The position numbers and the translations under genes were made by a program. This document shows, in pieces, positions 36,530 through 45,052 of a stretch of DNA of 64,000 nucleotides (the first letter of the stretch is position 1; each line of letters opens with the position of its first letter). Below the pieces are notes generated by a model. The model was given only the letters and a program-made list of their open reading frames with translations. It did not search any database and was not told the DNA's origin. This DNA is from Nostoc sp. B(2019) (GTDB lineage: Bacteria > Cyanobacteriota > Cyanobacteriia > Cyanobacteriales > Nostocaceae), in contig NZ_WVID01000003.1 of the NCBI RefSeq assembly GCF_010091925.1, positions 186,001-250,000 of the forward strand. The letters are read 5' to 3'.

Positions 36530-38518
36530 CTAAATAAATACTTCCTCAATACGTATTTGCCGTTTAATTTCTAAGCTTTTGAGATACTCTATCGGCTCTG
36601 ATGGGTTGAAAACTTTACCATCAAATAAGTGAATTGGGTCATCCTCTCCGATATCGAGTAAGCCGAGTTCGCGTGCAGCAGCACCAAATATGTCTGTGCG
36701 ACAGACTCTTTCAATCACCTCCACCCAGTTTTTTGGGAAGGGTGTTAAGCCCCAACGTGCCATTTGAGTGACCATCCACAAAATTTCAGTCCGGTTGGGA
36801 TAGTTGGTTTTATGAAGATAAAACTGGTTATATGCTGTGAAGTCTTGTGGTTGTGTACCGTCGCCGCGATCGTAGGGATCGATGAACCCCGGACGGACGT
36901 ACACAGGATCTATATCTAGATATTCAGAACGGCAGAGTATTTCTAAAATTTCTTCGCGGTTGCGGAAATCGTCACAGTATTTGCAAGCTTCTAACAGCGC
37001 TTTGATGAGAGCAAGATAAGTTTCTGGGTACTGCTGCGCCCAATCTTCTCGCACTCCTAACACTTTTTTCGGCTGTCCTGACCAAATTTCCAAAGCTGTA
37101 GCCGCAACAAAGCCCAAGTCTTGATGGACAGCAAGGTAATTCCAGGGTTCTCCAGCACAGTAACCGTCAATATTTCCGGCTTTGAGTTGAGAAACCATTT
37201 CCATTGGTGGAACCACTGTCAAGCTGACATCTCTATCAGGATCTATGCCGCCAGCCGCCAGCCAATAACGCAACATTAGGTTCAGCATTGAAGTAGGATG
37301 AACTACACCCAAAGTCAGAATTTGGTCGGGAGTAGCGCTAATCGCTGCTTTTAAGTCAGTTAGGTTTCTGACTCCTTGGCTGTACAATTTTTTGCTTAAA
37401 GTAATGGCGTTAGCATTGCGAGAGATATTTAGTGCATTGATTACAGGAATTGGTTTTTTGCCACCAGCACCCAAAGTTAGGGCTAAGGGCATTCCTGCAA
37501 GCATCTGAGCAGCATCTAATTTACCATTAACAACCCCTTGAGTTATTTCTTCCCAACTACTGGCACGATTGAGGGTGATTTTTTCTAAACCGTACTGGGC
37601 AAAGAAGCCTTTTTCTTGAGCAATAATTAAAGGTGCAGCATCAGTTAAAGGTAGAAAGCCGATTTCCAGATTGATTTTTTCTAAGCCGTTGTGGAATGTA
37701 GCTACTGGTACTGAAGTCTGCTGTGCTTTGCGTTTCTTGGCCAGCTTTTGCTGGTTGAGGAAGTAAATCATTTCATTCCGCAGACTGTAGTAGCTGGGAT
37801 GTTTGACTACTTCCAAGCGTTGACGCGGGCGAGGGATCGGTACTTCGATAATTTGCCCGATATGAGCTTCTGGCCCGTTGGTGAGCATGACAACGCGATC
37901 GCTCAACAATAACGCCTCATCTACGTCGTGTGTCACCATCACGCATGTAACGTTGTGTTCGTTACAGATTTTCATTAGCTGTTCTTGTAAACTACCCCGC
38001 GTTAAGGCATCCAACGCTCCAAAGGGTTCATCTAGCAGTAACAACTTGGGACGGGTTGCTAAGGCGCGAGCGATCGCCACCCGTTGTTTCATCCCCCCAG
38101 ATAACTCACTCGGACGTTTATTCGCCGCAGGGCGTAGCCCCACCATATCGATATGTTCTTCAATAATGCTTTGACGTTGACCTTTGGGCTTACCTTTATA
38201 CACTTCATCAACAGCCAGGGCTACGTTTTCCCGTACTGTTAACCAAGGCAGCAAAGAGTAGTTTTGAAACACAACCATCCGATCTGGACTCGGATCTTTA
38301 ATTTCCCGCCCTTCCAAAGTAACGCCGCCAACACTTGCTCGATCTAAACCTGCAATGATGTTGAGCAAGGTAGATTTACCACAACCAGAGTGTCCAATTA
38401 GAGAAACAAATTCCCCTTGTTGGATTTTCAACTCAATATTTTTTAGAGCAATATATTTGCCACCAGTTGGGAGATCAAATACACGGTCAACGTGGTCAAC
38501 TTCAACAAAAGTAGTCAT
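36530..38518 (-). CDS. nrtC: Nitrate ABC transporter NrtC, ATPase fused to a NrtA-like sensor domain
   Basis: 662 residues. Residues 1-260 are an ABC ATPase (GHSGCGKST, VFQNYSLLPW, LSGGMKQR, LLLLDEPFGALD, THDVDEAL). Residues about 280-655 are homologous to the substrate-binding protein NrtA in the same operon (EIGFLPLTDAAPLIIAQEKGFF against GFIALTDAAPLIIAKEKGFF). In Synechococcus the C-terminal domain mediates ammonium-triggered inhibition of transport. Position and order are as in other nir operons. Confidence 0.97.
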   Translation of the reverse strand: MTTFVEVDHVDRVFDLPTGGKYIALKNIELKIQQGEFVSLIGHSGCGKSTLLNIIAGLDRASVGGVTLEGREIKDPSPDRMVVFQNYSLLPWLTVRENVALAVDEVYKGKPKGQRQSIIEEHIDMVGLRPAANKRPSELSGGMKQRVAIARALATRPKLLLLDEPFGALDALTRGSLQEQLMKICNEHNVTCVMVTHDVDEALLLSDRVVMLTNGPEAHIGQIIEVPIPRPRQRLEVVKHPSYYSLRNEMIYFLNQQKLAKKRKAQQTSVPVATFHNGLEKINLEIGFLPLTDAAPLIIAQEKGFFAQYGLEKITLNRASSWEEITQGVVNGKLDAAQMLAGMPLALTLGAGGKKPIPVINALNISRNANAITLSKKLYSQGVRNLTDLKAAISATPDQILTLGVVHPTSMLNLMLRYWLAAGGIDPDRDVSLTVVPPMEMVSQLKAGNIDGYCAGEPWNYLAVHQDLGFVAATALEIWSGQPKKVLGVREDWAQQYPETYLALIKALLEACKYCDDFRNREEILEILCRSEYLDIDPVYVRPGFIDPYDRGDGTQPQDFTAYNQFYLHKTNYPNRTEILWMVTQMARWGLTPFPKNWVEVIERVCRTDIFGAAARELGLLDIGEDDPIHLFDGKVFNPSEPIEYLKSLEIKRQIRIEEVFI

Positions 38519-38522
38519 TTTT

Positions 38523-38549
38523 TAATTCGTAATTCGTAATTCGTAATTG
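38523..38549. repeat. Heptanucleotide tandem repeat (TAATTCG)
   Basis: Three to four tandem TAATTCG units in the 56-base gap between nrtB and nrtC. Typical Nostocales short tandem repeat; it lies inside the operon, so it is transcribed. Confidence 0.8.
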
Positions 38550-38574
38550 AGAAATAACCCATTTCCTACTTTTG

Positions 38575-39408
38575 TTATTCGGGTACAAGTTTGCTAGCTA
38601 TAAAGCCAACCATTCTATCTAGGATTAAGCCGACCAAGCCAACATAAATTAAGGCGAGGATAATTTCGCTTAAGTTAGTTTCTGTGGTGGTATTATAGGC
38701 ATCCCAAATAAATGAACCAATTCCGACACCACCGACTAACATTTCTGCCGCGACAATTGCTAACCAAGATAAACCAATGCCAATGCGTAATCCTGTGAAT
38801 ATATAAGGAACAGTGGCAGGAAACACCACTTTAAAGAAATATTTGACTCCTTTCAAACGCAAAACTCTGGCTACATTTATGTAGTCTTGAGGAATTTGTT
38901 GCACGCCCACTGTAGTGTTGATTACAACTGGCCAAACAGATGTAATAAAAATCACGAAAATAGCTGAAGGATTAGCCTGTTGAAACGCTGCTAAAGAAAT
39001 TGGTAGCCATGCCAGAGGTGGTACAGTCCGCAACACTTGGAAGATGGGATCTAAGGCGTTATAAAGTAATTTATTCGCACCAATCAAAATCCCCAATGCG
39101 ATACCAACAATTGCTGCTAAAGAAAAGCCTAAACCAACTCTACCTAAACTACTGAGTATCTGCCAGCCTAAGCCTTTATCACTTTCGCCATTATCAAAAA
39201 ATGGATTAATGATAAAAGGATCCCAAGTTTCAGAAAAGGTTTCTATCGGCCCAGGTAACTTAAAGTTAGGATTTAAACAAAGTAGTTGCCAAATCACTAG
39301 AAAAATAGCTAACGCTACCAGTGGCGGCACAATTTTTTGTGAAACTAATTTATTAAAATTCTTACGGTGATTTTTCTTGATAGTGCGACTTCCAAGGATA
39401 GCTGCCAT
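38575..39408 (-). CDS. nrtB: Nitrate ABC transporter permease NrtB
   Basis: About 277 residues with six membrane helices and the permease loop APLAWLPISLAA... and GVQQIPQDYINVARVLRLKG (EAA-type contact with the ATPases). The frame is open back to 39435, but the sequence between 39409 and 39435 is itself a ribosome site (GGGAGAGGAGA), placing the real start at the ATG at 39408 (MAAILGSR). It forms the membrane channel with NrtC/NrtD. Confidence 0.94.
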   Translation of the reverse strand: MAAILGSRTIKKNHRKNFNKLVSQKIVPPLVALAIFLVIWQLLCLNPNFKLPGPIETFSETWDPFIINPFFDNGESDKGLGWQILSSLGRVGLGFSLAAIVGIALGILIGANKLLYNALDPIFQVLRTVPPLAWLPISLAAFQQANPSAIFVIFITSVWPVVINTTVGVQQIPQDYINVARVLRLKGVKYFFKVVFPATVPYIFTGLRIGIGLSWLAIVAAEMLVGGVGIGSFIWDAYNTTTETNLSEIILALIYVGLVGLILDRMVGFIASKLVPE

Positions 39409-39439
39409 TTTATTTTTTCTCCTCTCCCATTGCAATTGA

Positions 39440-40762
39440 TTAGACTTTCTTAATTTTCAAACTCTGCAAATATTCTTCTGGTTTTTCTGGATCAAATTTC
39501 ACACCATCAAAGAAAGTCTCAATACCACGAGAACTACTCTTAGGAATTTCGGAATCAGGAACAGCAATAGCTTTAGCTGCTTTTTTCCACAAATCCTCTT
39601 TATTCACTTGATTAACTATTTCTTGAACTTTAGTATCTTTTGGTAAATAGCCCCAGCGAATATCTTCTGTTAAAAACCAAATATCGTGACTTTTGTAAGG
39701 ATAAGAGGCATTGTCTGCCCAGAATTTCATGCGATTTGGGAAGTTTTGCTGAGTACGACCATTACCAAAGTCGATATTGCCTTTCGACCTTTCTAAAATA
39801 TCTGCGGCAGCAACGTTAAAGTATTTACGGTCAGAGCAGATTTTGCACATCTCCTCTTTATTTTCTGCGCGATCGCACCATTGTTGAGCTTCCATAACTG
39901 CCATCAACATTGCTTGTGCAGCATTAGGATTTTGATCAACCCAATCTTTCCGCATAGTAAAGGCTTTTTCTGGATGATCTTTCCATAACTCGCCTGTAAC
40001 TAAAGCTGAATAACCTATTTTTTGGTTTACCAATTGAGCGTTCCAAGGCTCTCCCACGCAGAAAGAATCGATGGTGTTGACTTTCATATTCGCCACCATT
40101 TGTGGTGGTGGTACGGGTTCCAAAACCACATCTTGATCTGGATTGATGCCGCCAGCCGCTAACCAGTAGCGCATCCACAAATCGTGAGTACCACCAGGAA
40201 AGGTAACACCAAATTTCAAGGCTTTTTTATTAGCTTTGGCCTGGCTCGCAGCTTCTTTCAGCCCTTTGCTTTCTAAATTGACATTGAGTTCTTTAAATTT
40301 ATTGGCAACAGAGATAGCCTGACCATTGGTATTTAACCTTGCCAAGATATACATTGGCACTTTATCGTTGATGGTCATTAAGTAAGGCATGGGGCTGAGG
40401 ATATGTGCGCCATCAATACCGCCGCCAGCTGAGCCGATTTTTAAGTTGTCACGAGTTACAGGCCAAGATTTCTGCTTGATCACCTCAACATCAGTCATGC
40501 CGTACTTAGCAAAGAAACCCTTTTCTTTAGCAATAATTAAGGGAGCAGCATCAGTTAGAGCGATGAATCCTAGCTTGGCTTTGGTTACTTCTACCTTCGG
40601 TGCGTTGGCTACTGTAGAGACGTTGGCGGCGGGAGCAGCAGAGGGCGAGTCACCACCTGTTGAGGCTGTATTGCTGCCAGCAGAACAACCGTGAGCCAAA
40701 ATAGAAGCGGTAGCCGTAGCGCTTGCGGTGAAAATAAATTTTCTTCTTGAAAGATTTGTCAT
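39440..40762 (-). CDS. nrtA: Nitrate/nitrite-binding lipoprotein NrtA
   Basis: 440 residues. The N-terminus has a twin-arginine motif (SRRKFIF) and a lipobox ending at Cys26 (ILAHGC), so it should be Tat-exported and anchored to the outer face of the cytoplasmic membrane. The body is the CmpA/NrtA fold: LGFIALTDAAPLIIAKEKGFF, GGGIDGAHILSPMPY, FPGGTHDLWMRYWLAAGGINPD and FCVGEPWNAQLV. It captures nitrate and nitrite for the NrtBCD complex. It follows nirA by 26 bases. Confidence 0.96.
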   Translation of the reverse strand: MTNLSRRKFIFTASATATASILAHGCSAGSNTASTGGDSPSAAPAANVSTVANAPKVEVTKAKLGFIALTDAAPLIIAKEKGFFAKYGMTDVEVIKQKSWPVTRDNLKIGSAGGGIDGAHILSPMPYLMTINDKVPMYILARLNTNGQAISVANKFKELNVNLESKGLKEAASQAKANKKALKFGVTFPGGTHDLWMRYWLAAGGINPDQDVVLEPVPPPQMVANMKVNTIDSFCVGEPWNAQLVNQKIGYSALVTGELWKDHPEKAFTMRKDWVDQNPNAAQAMLMAVMEAQQWCDRAENKEEMCKICSDRKYFNVAAADILERSKGNIDFGNGRTQQNFPNRMKFWADNASYPYKSHDIWFLTEDIRWGYLPKDTKVQEIVNQVNKEDLWKKAAKAIAVPDSEIPKSSSRGIETFFDGVKFDPEKPEEYLQSLKIKKV

Positions 40763-40788
40763 TTGTCCTTTATTTAGTTGTTAACTGA

Positions 40789-42390
40789 TTAGTTGTGATC
40801 TACTGACCAATGAGTTACCAAGGCTTCTTGCTTCGGTTTTGCGCCAAAGTGTTCGATGAGTAAATTTTGCAATATTGGCTGTAAGTCTTCACAGGGTATA
40901 CCTTTGATGACACAAGCTCCTAGATGGGCGTCTTTGCCAACTTTGCCGCCCATGTAGATATCAACCCCTTCTACAGCTTTGCCATTTTTGCGGGTTTTAG
41001 TTCCCATCAAGCCGATATCTGCAACTTGAGGCTGTCCGCAGGAGTTGGGGCAACCTGTCCAGTGAATTCGCACATTTGCAGTGAGTATTAACTCTGCTTC
41101 TAATGCTTTAATGATCCCTAAAGCACGGTTTTTGGTTTCAATTAGGGCAAAGTTGCAAAATTGTGAGCCTGTGCAAGAAACTAGCGATCGCGTCAGTAGA
41201 CCAGGATCAATCGAAAATCTTTCTAGCAGCGGCTCTGTCAAAAATGTTGCCAACCGCGAGTCAGGAATATTGGGAATGATGATGTTCTGCTCAACGGTGA
41301 AGCGGATTTCACCACTACCGTAAACTTCCGCTAGACGTGCGATTTCAAACATATCTTCGGCATACAGCCGACCGACTGGGATATGCAAGCCTACGTAGTT
41401 TAATCCTGGTTGTTTTTGTTTATATACCCCGATATGGTCGCGTTTTTCCCAGTCGATTTCGTCTTTTGGCGCTGCGGGTAACAATGATTTACCCAAACGG
41501 TTTTCGACTTCTTGGCGAAACTTTTCTAAACCCCATTCATCAATTAGCCACATCAAGCGGGATTTTTGGCGATTCGCGCGTAAACCGTGATCCCGATAAA
41601 CTTCCAAAACGGCTCTACATACGGCTACAACGTCTTCTGGAGACACCCAAGCATTTAGAGGAATCGCCGCCTCACAGCGTTTGGCTGAGAAAAAGCCACC
41701 CACCAAGACGTTAAATCCAAATATTGGAGATTGGGAAGATTCTTCCCCAGTCCCTTCTTCAAACGCGGGAACGAAAGCTAAATCGTTGATTTCGGCGTGA
41801 ACTGAATTGTCTCGTCCACCTGCGATCGCAATGTTAAATTTCCTTGGTAGGTTACTAAACTCTGGATTGCCTTCACCTTTATTGGTGAGCATATCCTGAA
41901 TCTGCTGTACCACCTCTCGTGTGTCATACAATTCATCTGCATCCAATCCCGCCACCGGGTCGCCTGTGATATTGCGGATGTTGTCCATCCCTGACTGGAC
42001 GCTGGTTAAACCAACTGCGTGAAATCTATTAAAAATATCAGGTAAGTCTTCAATCCTGATGCCCCGCAATTGGATATTCTGTCTGGTAGTAATGTCAGCA
42101 TTGCCGTCATCTCCGTAACGCTGCACCACTCCTGCTAAAGCACGCATCTGACTGCTGGTGAGAATACCGTTAGGTAAGCGCATCCGCATCATAAACTTGC
42201 CCGGAGTCACTGGGCGAAAAAACACACCTACCCACTTGAGTCGGTGATCACGGTCTGTCTCGTCCATTGCTTCCCAGCCTAGGGCAGCAAATTTCTCTAT
42301 CTCACCTTTGACGGCGAGTCCATCTTTTTCTGCTTTGAATTTCTCAAACTTGTTAAGGCTTGTTGTGGTGGTAGTTGCTGTGTCTGTCAT
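40789..42390 (-). CDS. nirA: Ferredoxin-nitrite reductase
   Basis: 533 residues. It reduces nitrite to ammonium with six electrons from ferredoxin. The siroheme/4Fe-4S cysteines are visible in SCTGSQFCNFALIETKNRA and in GCPNSCGQPQ; the nitrite/sulfite reductase half-domains begin GVFFRPVTPGKFMMRMRLPNG and end in the IADIGLMG-type block. The protein is slightly longer at the N-terminus than the shortest NirA forms. First gene of the nitrate operon, behind an NtcA-type promoter about 260 bases upstream. Confidence 0.97.
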   Translation of the reverse strand: MTDTATTTTTSLNKFEKFKAEKDGLAVKGEIEKFAALGWEAMDETDRDHRLKWVGVFFRPVTPGKFMMRMRLPNGILTSSQMRALAGVVQRYGDDGNADITTRQNIQLRGIRIEDLPDIFNRFHAVGLTSVQSGMDNIRNITGDPVAGLDADELYDTREVVQQIQDMLTNKGEGNPEFSNLPRKFNIAIAGGRDNSVHAEINDLAFVPAFEEGTGEESSQSPIFGFNVLVGGFFSAKRCEAAIPLNAWVSPEDVVAVCRAVLEVYRDHGLRANRQKSRLMWLIDEWGLEKFRQEVENRLGKSLLPAAPKDEIDWEKRDHIGVYKQKQPGLNYVGLHIPVGRLYAEDMFEIARLAEVYGSGEIRFTVEQNIIIPNIPDSRLATFLTEPLLERFSIDPGLLTRSLVSCTGSQFCNFALIETKNRALGIIKALEAELILTANVRIHWTGCPNSCGQPQVADIGLMGTKTRKNGKAVEGVDIYMGGKVGKDAHLGACVIKGIPCEDLQPILQNLLIEHFGAKPKQEALVTHWSVDHN

Positions 42391-42821
42391 GAAGATGAGT
42401 CTCGTTGCAAATAACTGATCCGCTGAGAACTTATAGAGTTACTTACCCAATATCAACCAGCCCGTAATCTCATCAGTTAATGGATCTACGAGGGTTAATG
42501 ATCAAAAAATTTGATTTAGTTACGGTTGATTATCTGTACTCAAGAGCGTTACAACTTGAAACCTAAAATAGGTAAAATCTGTCGCCCTTACATTTTGTAA
42601 ATTTGTCAAGAAGGTGTGAATACTGTTTATGTAACAATTTCGATACCTCTAAGTTAAGACGGGATTTATGTTAAAATCGTATAAATTGTTACGGTTTTTT
42701 AGTGAAATTGCTGAAAGTGTATCATTAATATGCGTTTTTTGCATAAAGAACAGCTAATAAGCGATGCAAAGCGCTTGCTGAACAGCATTTGGGATTGATG
42801 TATGTTAACTAAAACGCAGTC
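42391..42821. other. Divergent regulatory region between nirA and the Rieske gene
   Basis: 430 bases containing the NtcA promoter (42651-42692), a second NtcA-like half-site pair with wrong spacing (GTAACAATTTCGATAC, about 42631-42646) and an AT-rich nirA leader. The plus-strand side may use the same palindromic NtcA box, but the -10 for that direction is less well placed. LysR-type T-N11-A sites for NtcB are probable but cannot be fixed by eye. Confidence 0.6.
42651..42692 (-). promoter_or_regulatory. NtcA-activated promoter of nirA
   Basis: On the minus strand: NtcA box GTA-ACAATTTA-TAC (42679-42692), exactly 22 bases, then TAACTT (42651-42656), which fits the TAN3T -10 element. This is the canonical class II NtcA promoter layout (GTA-N8-TAC, about 22-23 bases, TAN3T). 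It predicts a start near 42644 and a leader of roughly 250 bases before nirA. NtcA activates such promoters under nitrogen limitation; NtcB likely acts close by. Confidence 0.85.
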
Positions 42822-43229
42822 ATGAAACGTCGTGATTTCATTTATTGGGTCGGCTTGGGTTCGATAGCGAGTTCTTTACCTGTAGCGCTGGCAGCTTGTT
42901 CTTCTCAGACAATTGCTGGAGATTGGCAAACTGTGGGTACATCGGCAGAATTAGATAAGACTGGTCAAATACTTGCTAAAAACTCACCCGTTGGGCCTGT
43001 TTTGGTAGTCGGCACATCTAAAACCGAGAATCTGACTGCTGTTAACCCGGCTTGTTCTCATGCAGGTTGCACGGTAACATGGCAAGCTGAGGCCAAAAAA
43101 TTCACTTGTCCCTGTCATGGTTCGGAATTTGGTGTTGATGGTAAAGTGCAAAGAGGCCCAGCAACAACACCGCTAAAAACTTACGCCGCTAAGATTGAGG
43201 GTGATTCAGTTGTAGTTAAGCCAACCTAG
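42822..43229 (+). CDS. Exported Rieske 2Fe-2S protein
   Basis: 135 residues. The N-terminus has twin arginine-like KRRDF, a hydrophobic core and a lipobox ALAAC (Cys25), so it is probably Tat- or Sec-exported and lipid-anchored. The Rieske cluster ligands are in CSHAGC (about 79-84) and CPCHGSEF (about 97-104). It is a short soluble Rieske domain, not the PetC of cytochrome b6f, which has a long helix. It is the first gene on the plus strand opposite nirA; a role in nitrate metabolism is inferred only from this position. Confidence 0.88.
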   Translation: MKRRDFIYWVGLGSIASSLPVALAACSSQTIAGDWQTVGTSAELDKTGQILAKNSPVGPVLVVGTSKTENLTAVNPACSHAGCTVTWQAEAKKFTCPCHGSEFGVDGKVQRGPATTPLKTYAAKIEGDSVVVKPT

Positions 43230-43255
43230 ACAATTCCAAATTTAAGCAAAGTGTC

Positions 43256-44554
43256 GTGAATAATTTCAACCAGCTTTTGGTGCAGGCCCAAATAGCATAC
43301 GATGCAGCTGATTGGTCATCACTGATTCAATATTTGCAACAGTTAGTTTTGGGAGTAAACTCTAGACATTCAGAGATAGTTAAAAATCGAGAACATATCC
43401 TGAAATTAGCAATTTCCATTTTAGAGATGGGGGATTTTCAACAACGTTGGGAAGTTGCCAAGGTGTTGACTAGCTTGGGAAATATTGCCATCCCACCACT
43501 CATTGAAATCTTAGAAGATGAAGACGCAGAAGAAGAATTGCGTTGGTATGCAGCAAAGATTTTGGGCGAGTTTCAGCACCCAGATGCGATCGCGCCGTTG
43601 GTAGAATTGTTGAAAACCGATGAAAATGAAGAACTCAAAGCGATCGCCACAACAGCACTTGGGCAAATGGGTACTGTTGCGATCGCTGCACTCTGTGAAC
43701 TACTAGCAGCAGAAGATACACGACTTTTAGCAGTGCGATCGCTCTCTTGTATTCGGCAACCAAAAACCATCACGCCTCTGTTGAGTGTAGTCCAAGATTC
43801 ACAAGCAGCAATCCGCGCCGCTGCAATTGAAGCCCTCAGTAGCTTTCATGACGAACGTGTGCCACCAGTACTATTGATTGCTTTGGATGATGTCGCTGCC
43901 ACTGTTAGACGTGCAGCAGTGATGGGTTTAGGTTTTCGCTCTGACTTATGTGCAGAATTAAATTTAGTGACGAGACTGCAACCTAGGCTTTATGACTTTA
44001 ACCTTGAGGTTTGTTGTGCCGCAGCAGTTGCCCTTTCGCGGATGAATTGTGATGATGCTGCTAAGCAATTATTTCAGGTATTGATATCATCTCATACACC
44101 AATCAAGCTACAACTCGAAATTATCCGCGCCTTAAGTTGGATGGGTACAACATCGGGTTTGGAATACATACAACAAGCACTGAATCACAACTTATCAGAG
44201 ACAATGTGGCAGGAAATCGTTACAGTTCTAGGACGAGTACAAAAGCCGCAGTTAACTCAACAAGCTACAGAAATTTTGCTAGAAATCTTGCAATCAAAGC
44301 ATCCAGCTACAGAAATTGTCAACATCAAAAGCGCGATCGCCCTATCATTAGGTCAGCTAGGCAACATGCAAGCAATTGAACCCTTGATTTCGCTACTAGC
44401 TGATGCAAATGCAGCGGTAAGACTGCACGCGATCGCCGCACTGAAAAGTCTAGATAAGGAAGTCGCACATCAACAATTACAGCAGTTAGCAAATAACGCC
44501 ACACTCACACCAGATTTGCAAACAGGAGTAGCGATCGCTTTAGCAGAATGGTAA
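43256..44554 (+). CDS. HEAT-repeat protein, PBS-lyase type, next to the nir operon
   Basis: 432 residues, GTG start, built almost wholly from HEAT/PBS-lyase repeats: AIPPLIEILEDEDAEEELRWYAAKILGEF, AIAPLVELLKTDENEELKAIATTALGQMG and several more up to AVRLHAIAALKSL. Such repeats bind proteins, for example in phycobilin lyases CpcE/F or NblB. In Synechococcus a gene called nirB, next to nirA, is needed for full nitrite reductase activity; whether this protein is its counterpart I cannot confirm. It starts 26 bases after the Rieske gene, so the two are likely cotranscribed. Confidence 0.85.
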   Translation: MNNFNQLLVQAQIAYDAADWSSLIQYLQQLVLGVNSRHSEIVKNREHILKLAISILEMGDFQQRWEVAKVLTSLGNIAIPPLIEILEDEDAEEELRWYAAKILGEFQHPDAIAPLVELLKTDENEELKAIATTALGQMGTVAIAALCELLAAEDTRLLAVRSLSCIRQPKTITPLLSVVQDSQAAIRAAAIEALSSFHDERVPPVLLIALDDVAATVRRAAVMGLGFRSDLCAELNLVTRLQPRLYDFNLEVCCAAAVALSRMNCDDAAKQLFQVLISSHTPIKLQLEIIRALSWMGTTSGLEYIQQALNHNLSETMWQEIVTVLGRVQKPQLTQQATEILLEILQSKHPATEIVNIKSAIALSLGQLGNMQAIEPLISLLADANAAVRLHAIAALKSLDKEVAHQQLQQLANNATLTPDLQTGVAIALAEW

Positions 44555-44569
44555 ATTCTCTCAAAGAGA

Positions 44570-44803
44570 ATGAACAAAGAAATTGAGAATAAAATGAAAG
44601 ACGAATTACGTTCTAAGTATGACTTTGCTCAAATGGAGGGAAGCATCAGAGGCAAGTATGTTAAGCGGGAAGAACTCGAAGATGAAATTCGATGGGATAA
44701 AGCATTTGCAGGTTCTAAGGATACCCTTGCTAAACTCGCGGCCGAAGCAATGGCTGAGTATTATGCGGGAAAAACCCAAGAATTAGACGCAGAAACATTG
44801 TGA
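44570..44803 (+). CDS. Small antitoxin-like protein, no toxin partner
   Basis: 77 residues (or 69 from Met9, MKDELRSKYDF). The N-terminal text KDELRSKYDFAQMEGSIRGKYVKR resembles a common cyanobacterial VapB/antitoxin-like family, but the C-terminal part (KAFAGSKDTLAKLAAEAMAEY) resembles a different antitoxin tail, so it may be a chimera. No toxin gene follows. It is 15 bases after the HEAT gene and may be read through from it. Confidence 0.6.
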   Translation: MNKEIENKMKDELRSKYDFAQMEGSIRGKYVKREELEDEIRWDKAFAGSKDTLAKLAAEAMAEYYAGKTQELDAETL

Positions 44804-45052
44804 AGTCACGCACAACCGCTTAATTTCGTGCTCAGTTGTAGCCACGTAGAAAAAATTAGCAAGATTACAGCCATTTTCCGCGATATTTACCAAAAAATCT
44901 TGAGCAAAGCGGATAATTGACCATGAAGTCAGTAAAACCTGATTTATATTTATATAAATTTGACAAAATGACTTGTAACAAACTTGACTAAATTGCAAAT
45001 TAAAAACCGTTAACTTAATGAAAGCCATAAATGTAATTCAGGCTACATAAAA

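Noticed and set aside
39409-39435. nrtB start at 39435
   Set aside because: These codons overlap the purine-rich ribosome site of the ATG at 39408.
42631-42646. Second NtcA site (GTAACAATTTCGATAC)
   Set aside because: The half-sites are 10 bases apart instead of 8, so it does not fit the consensus.
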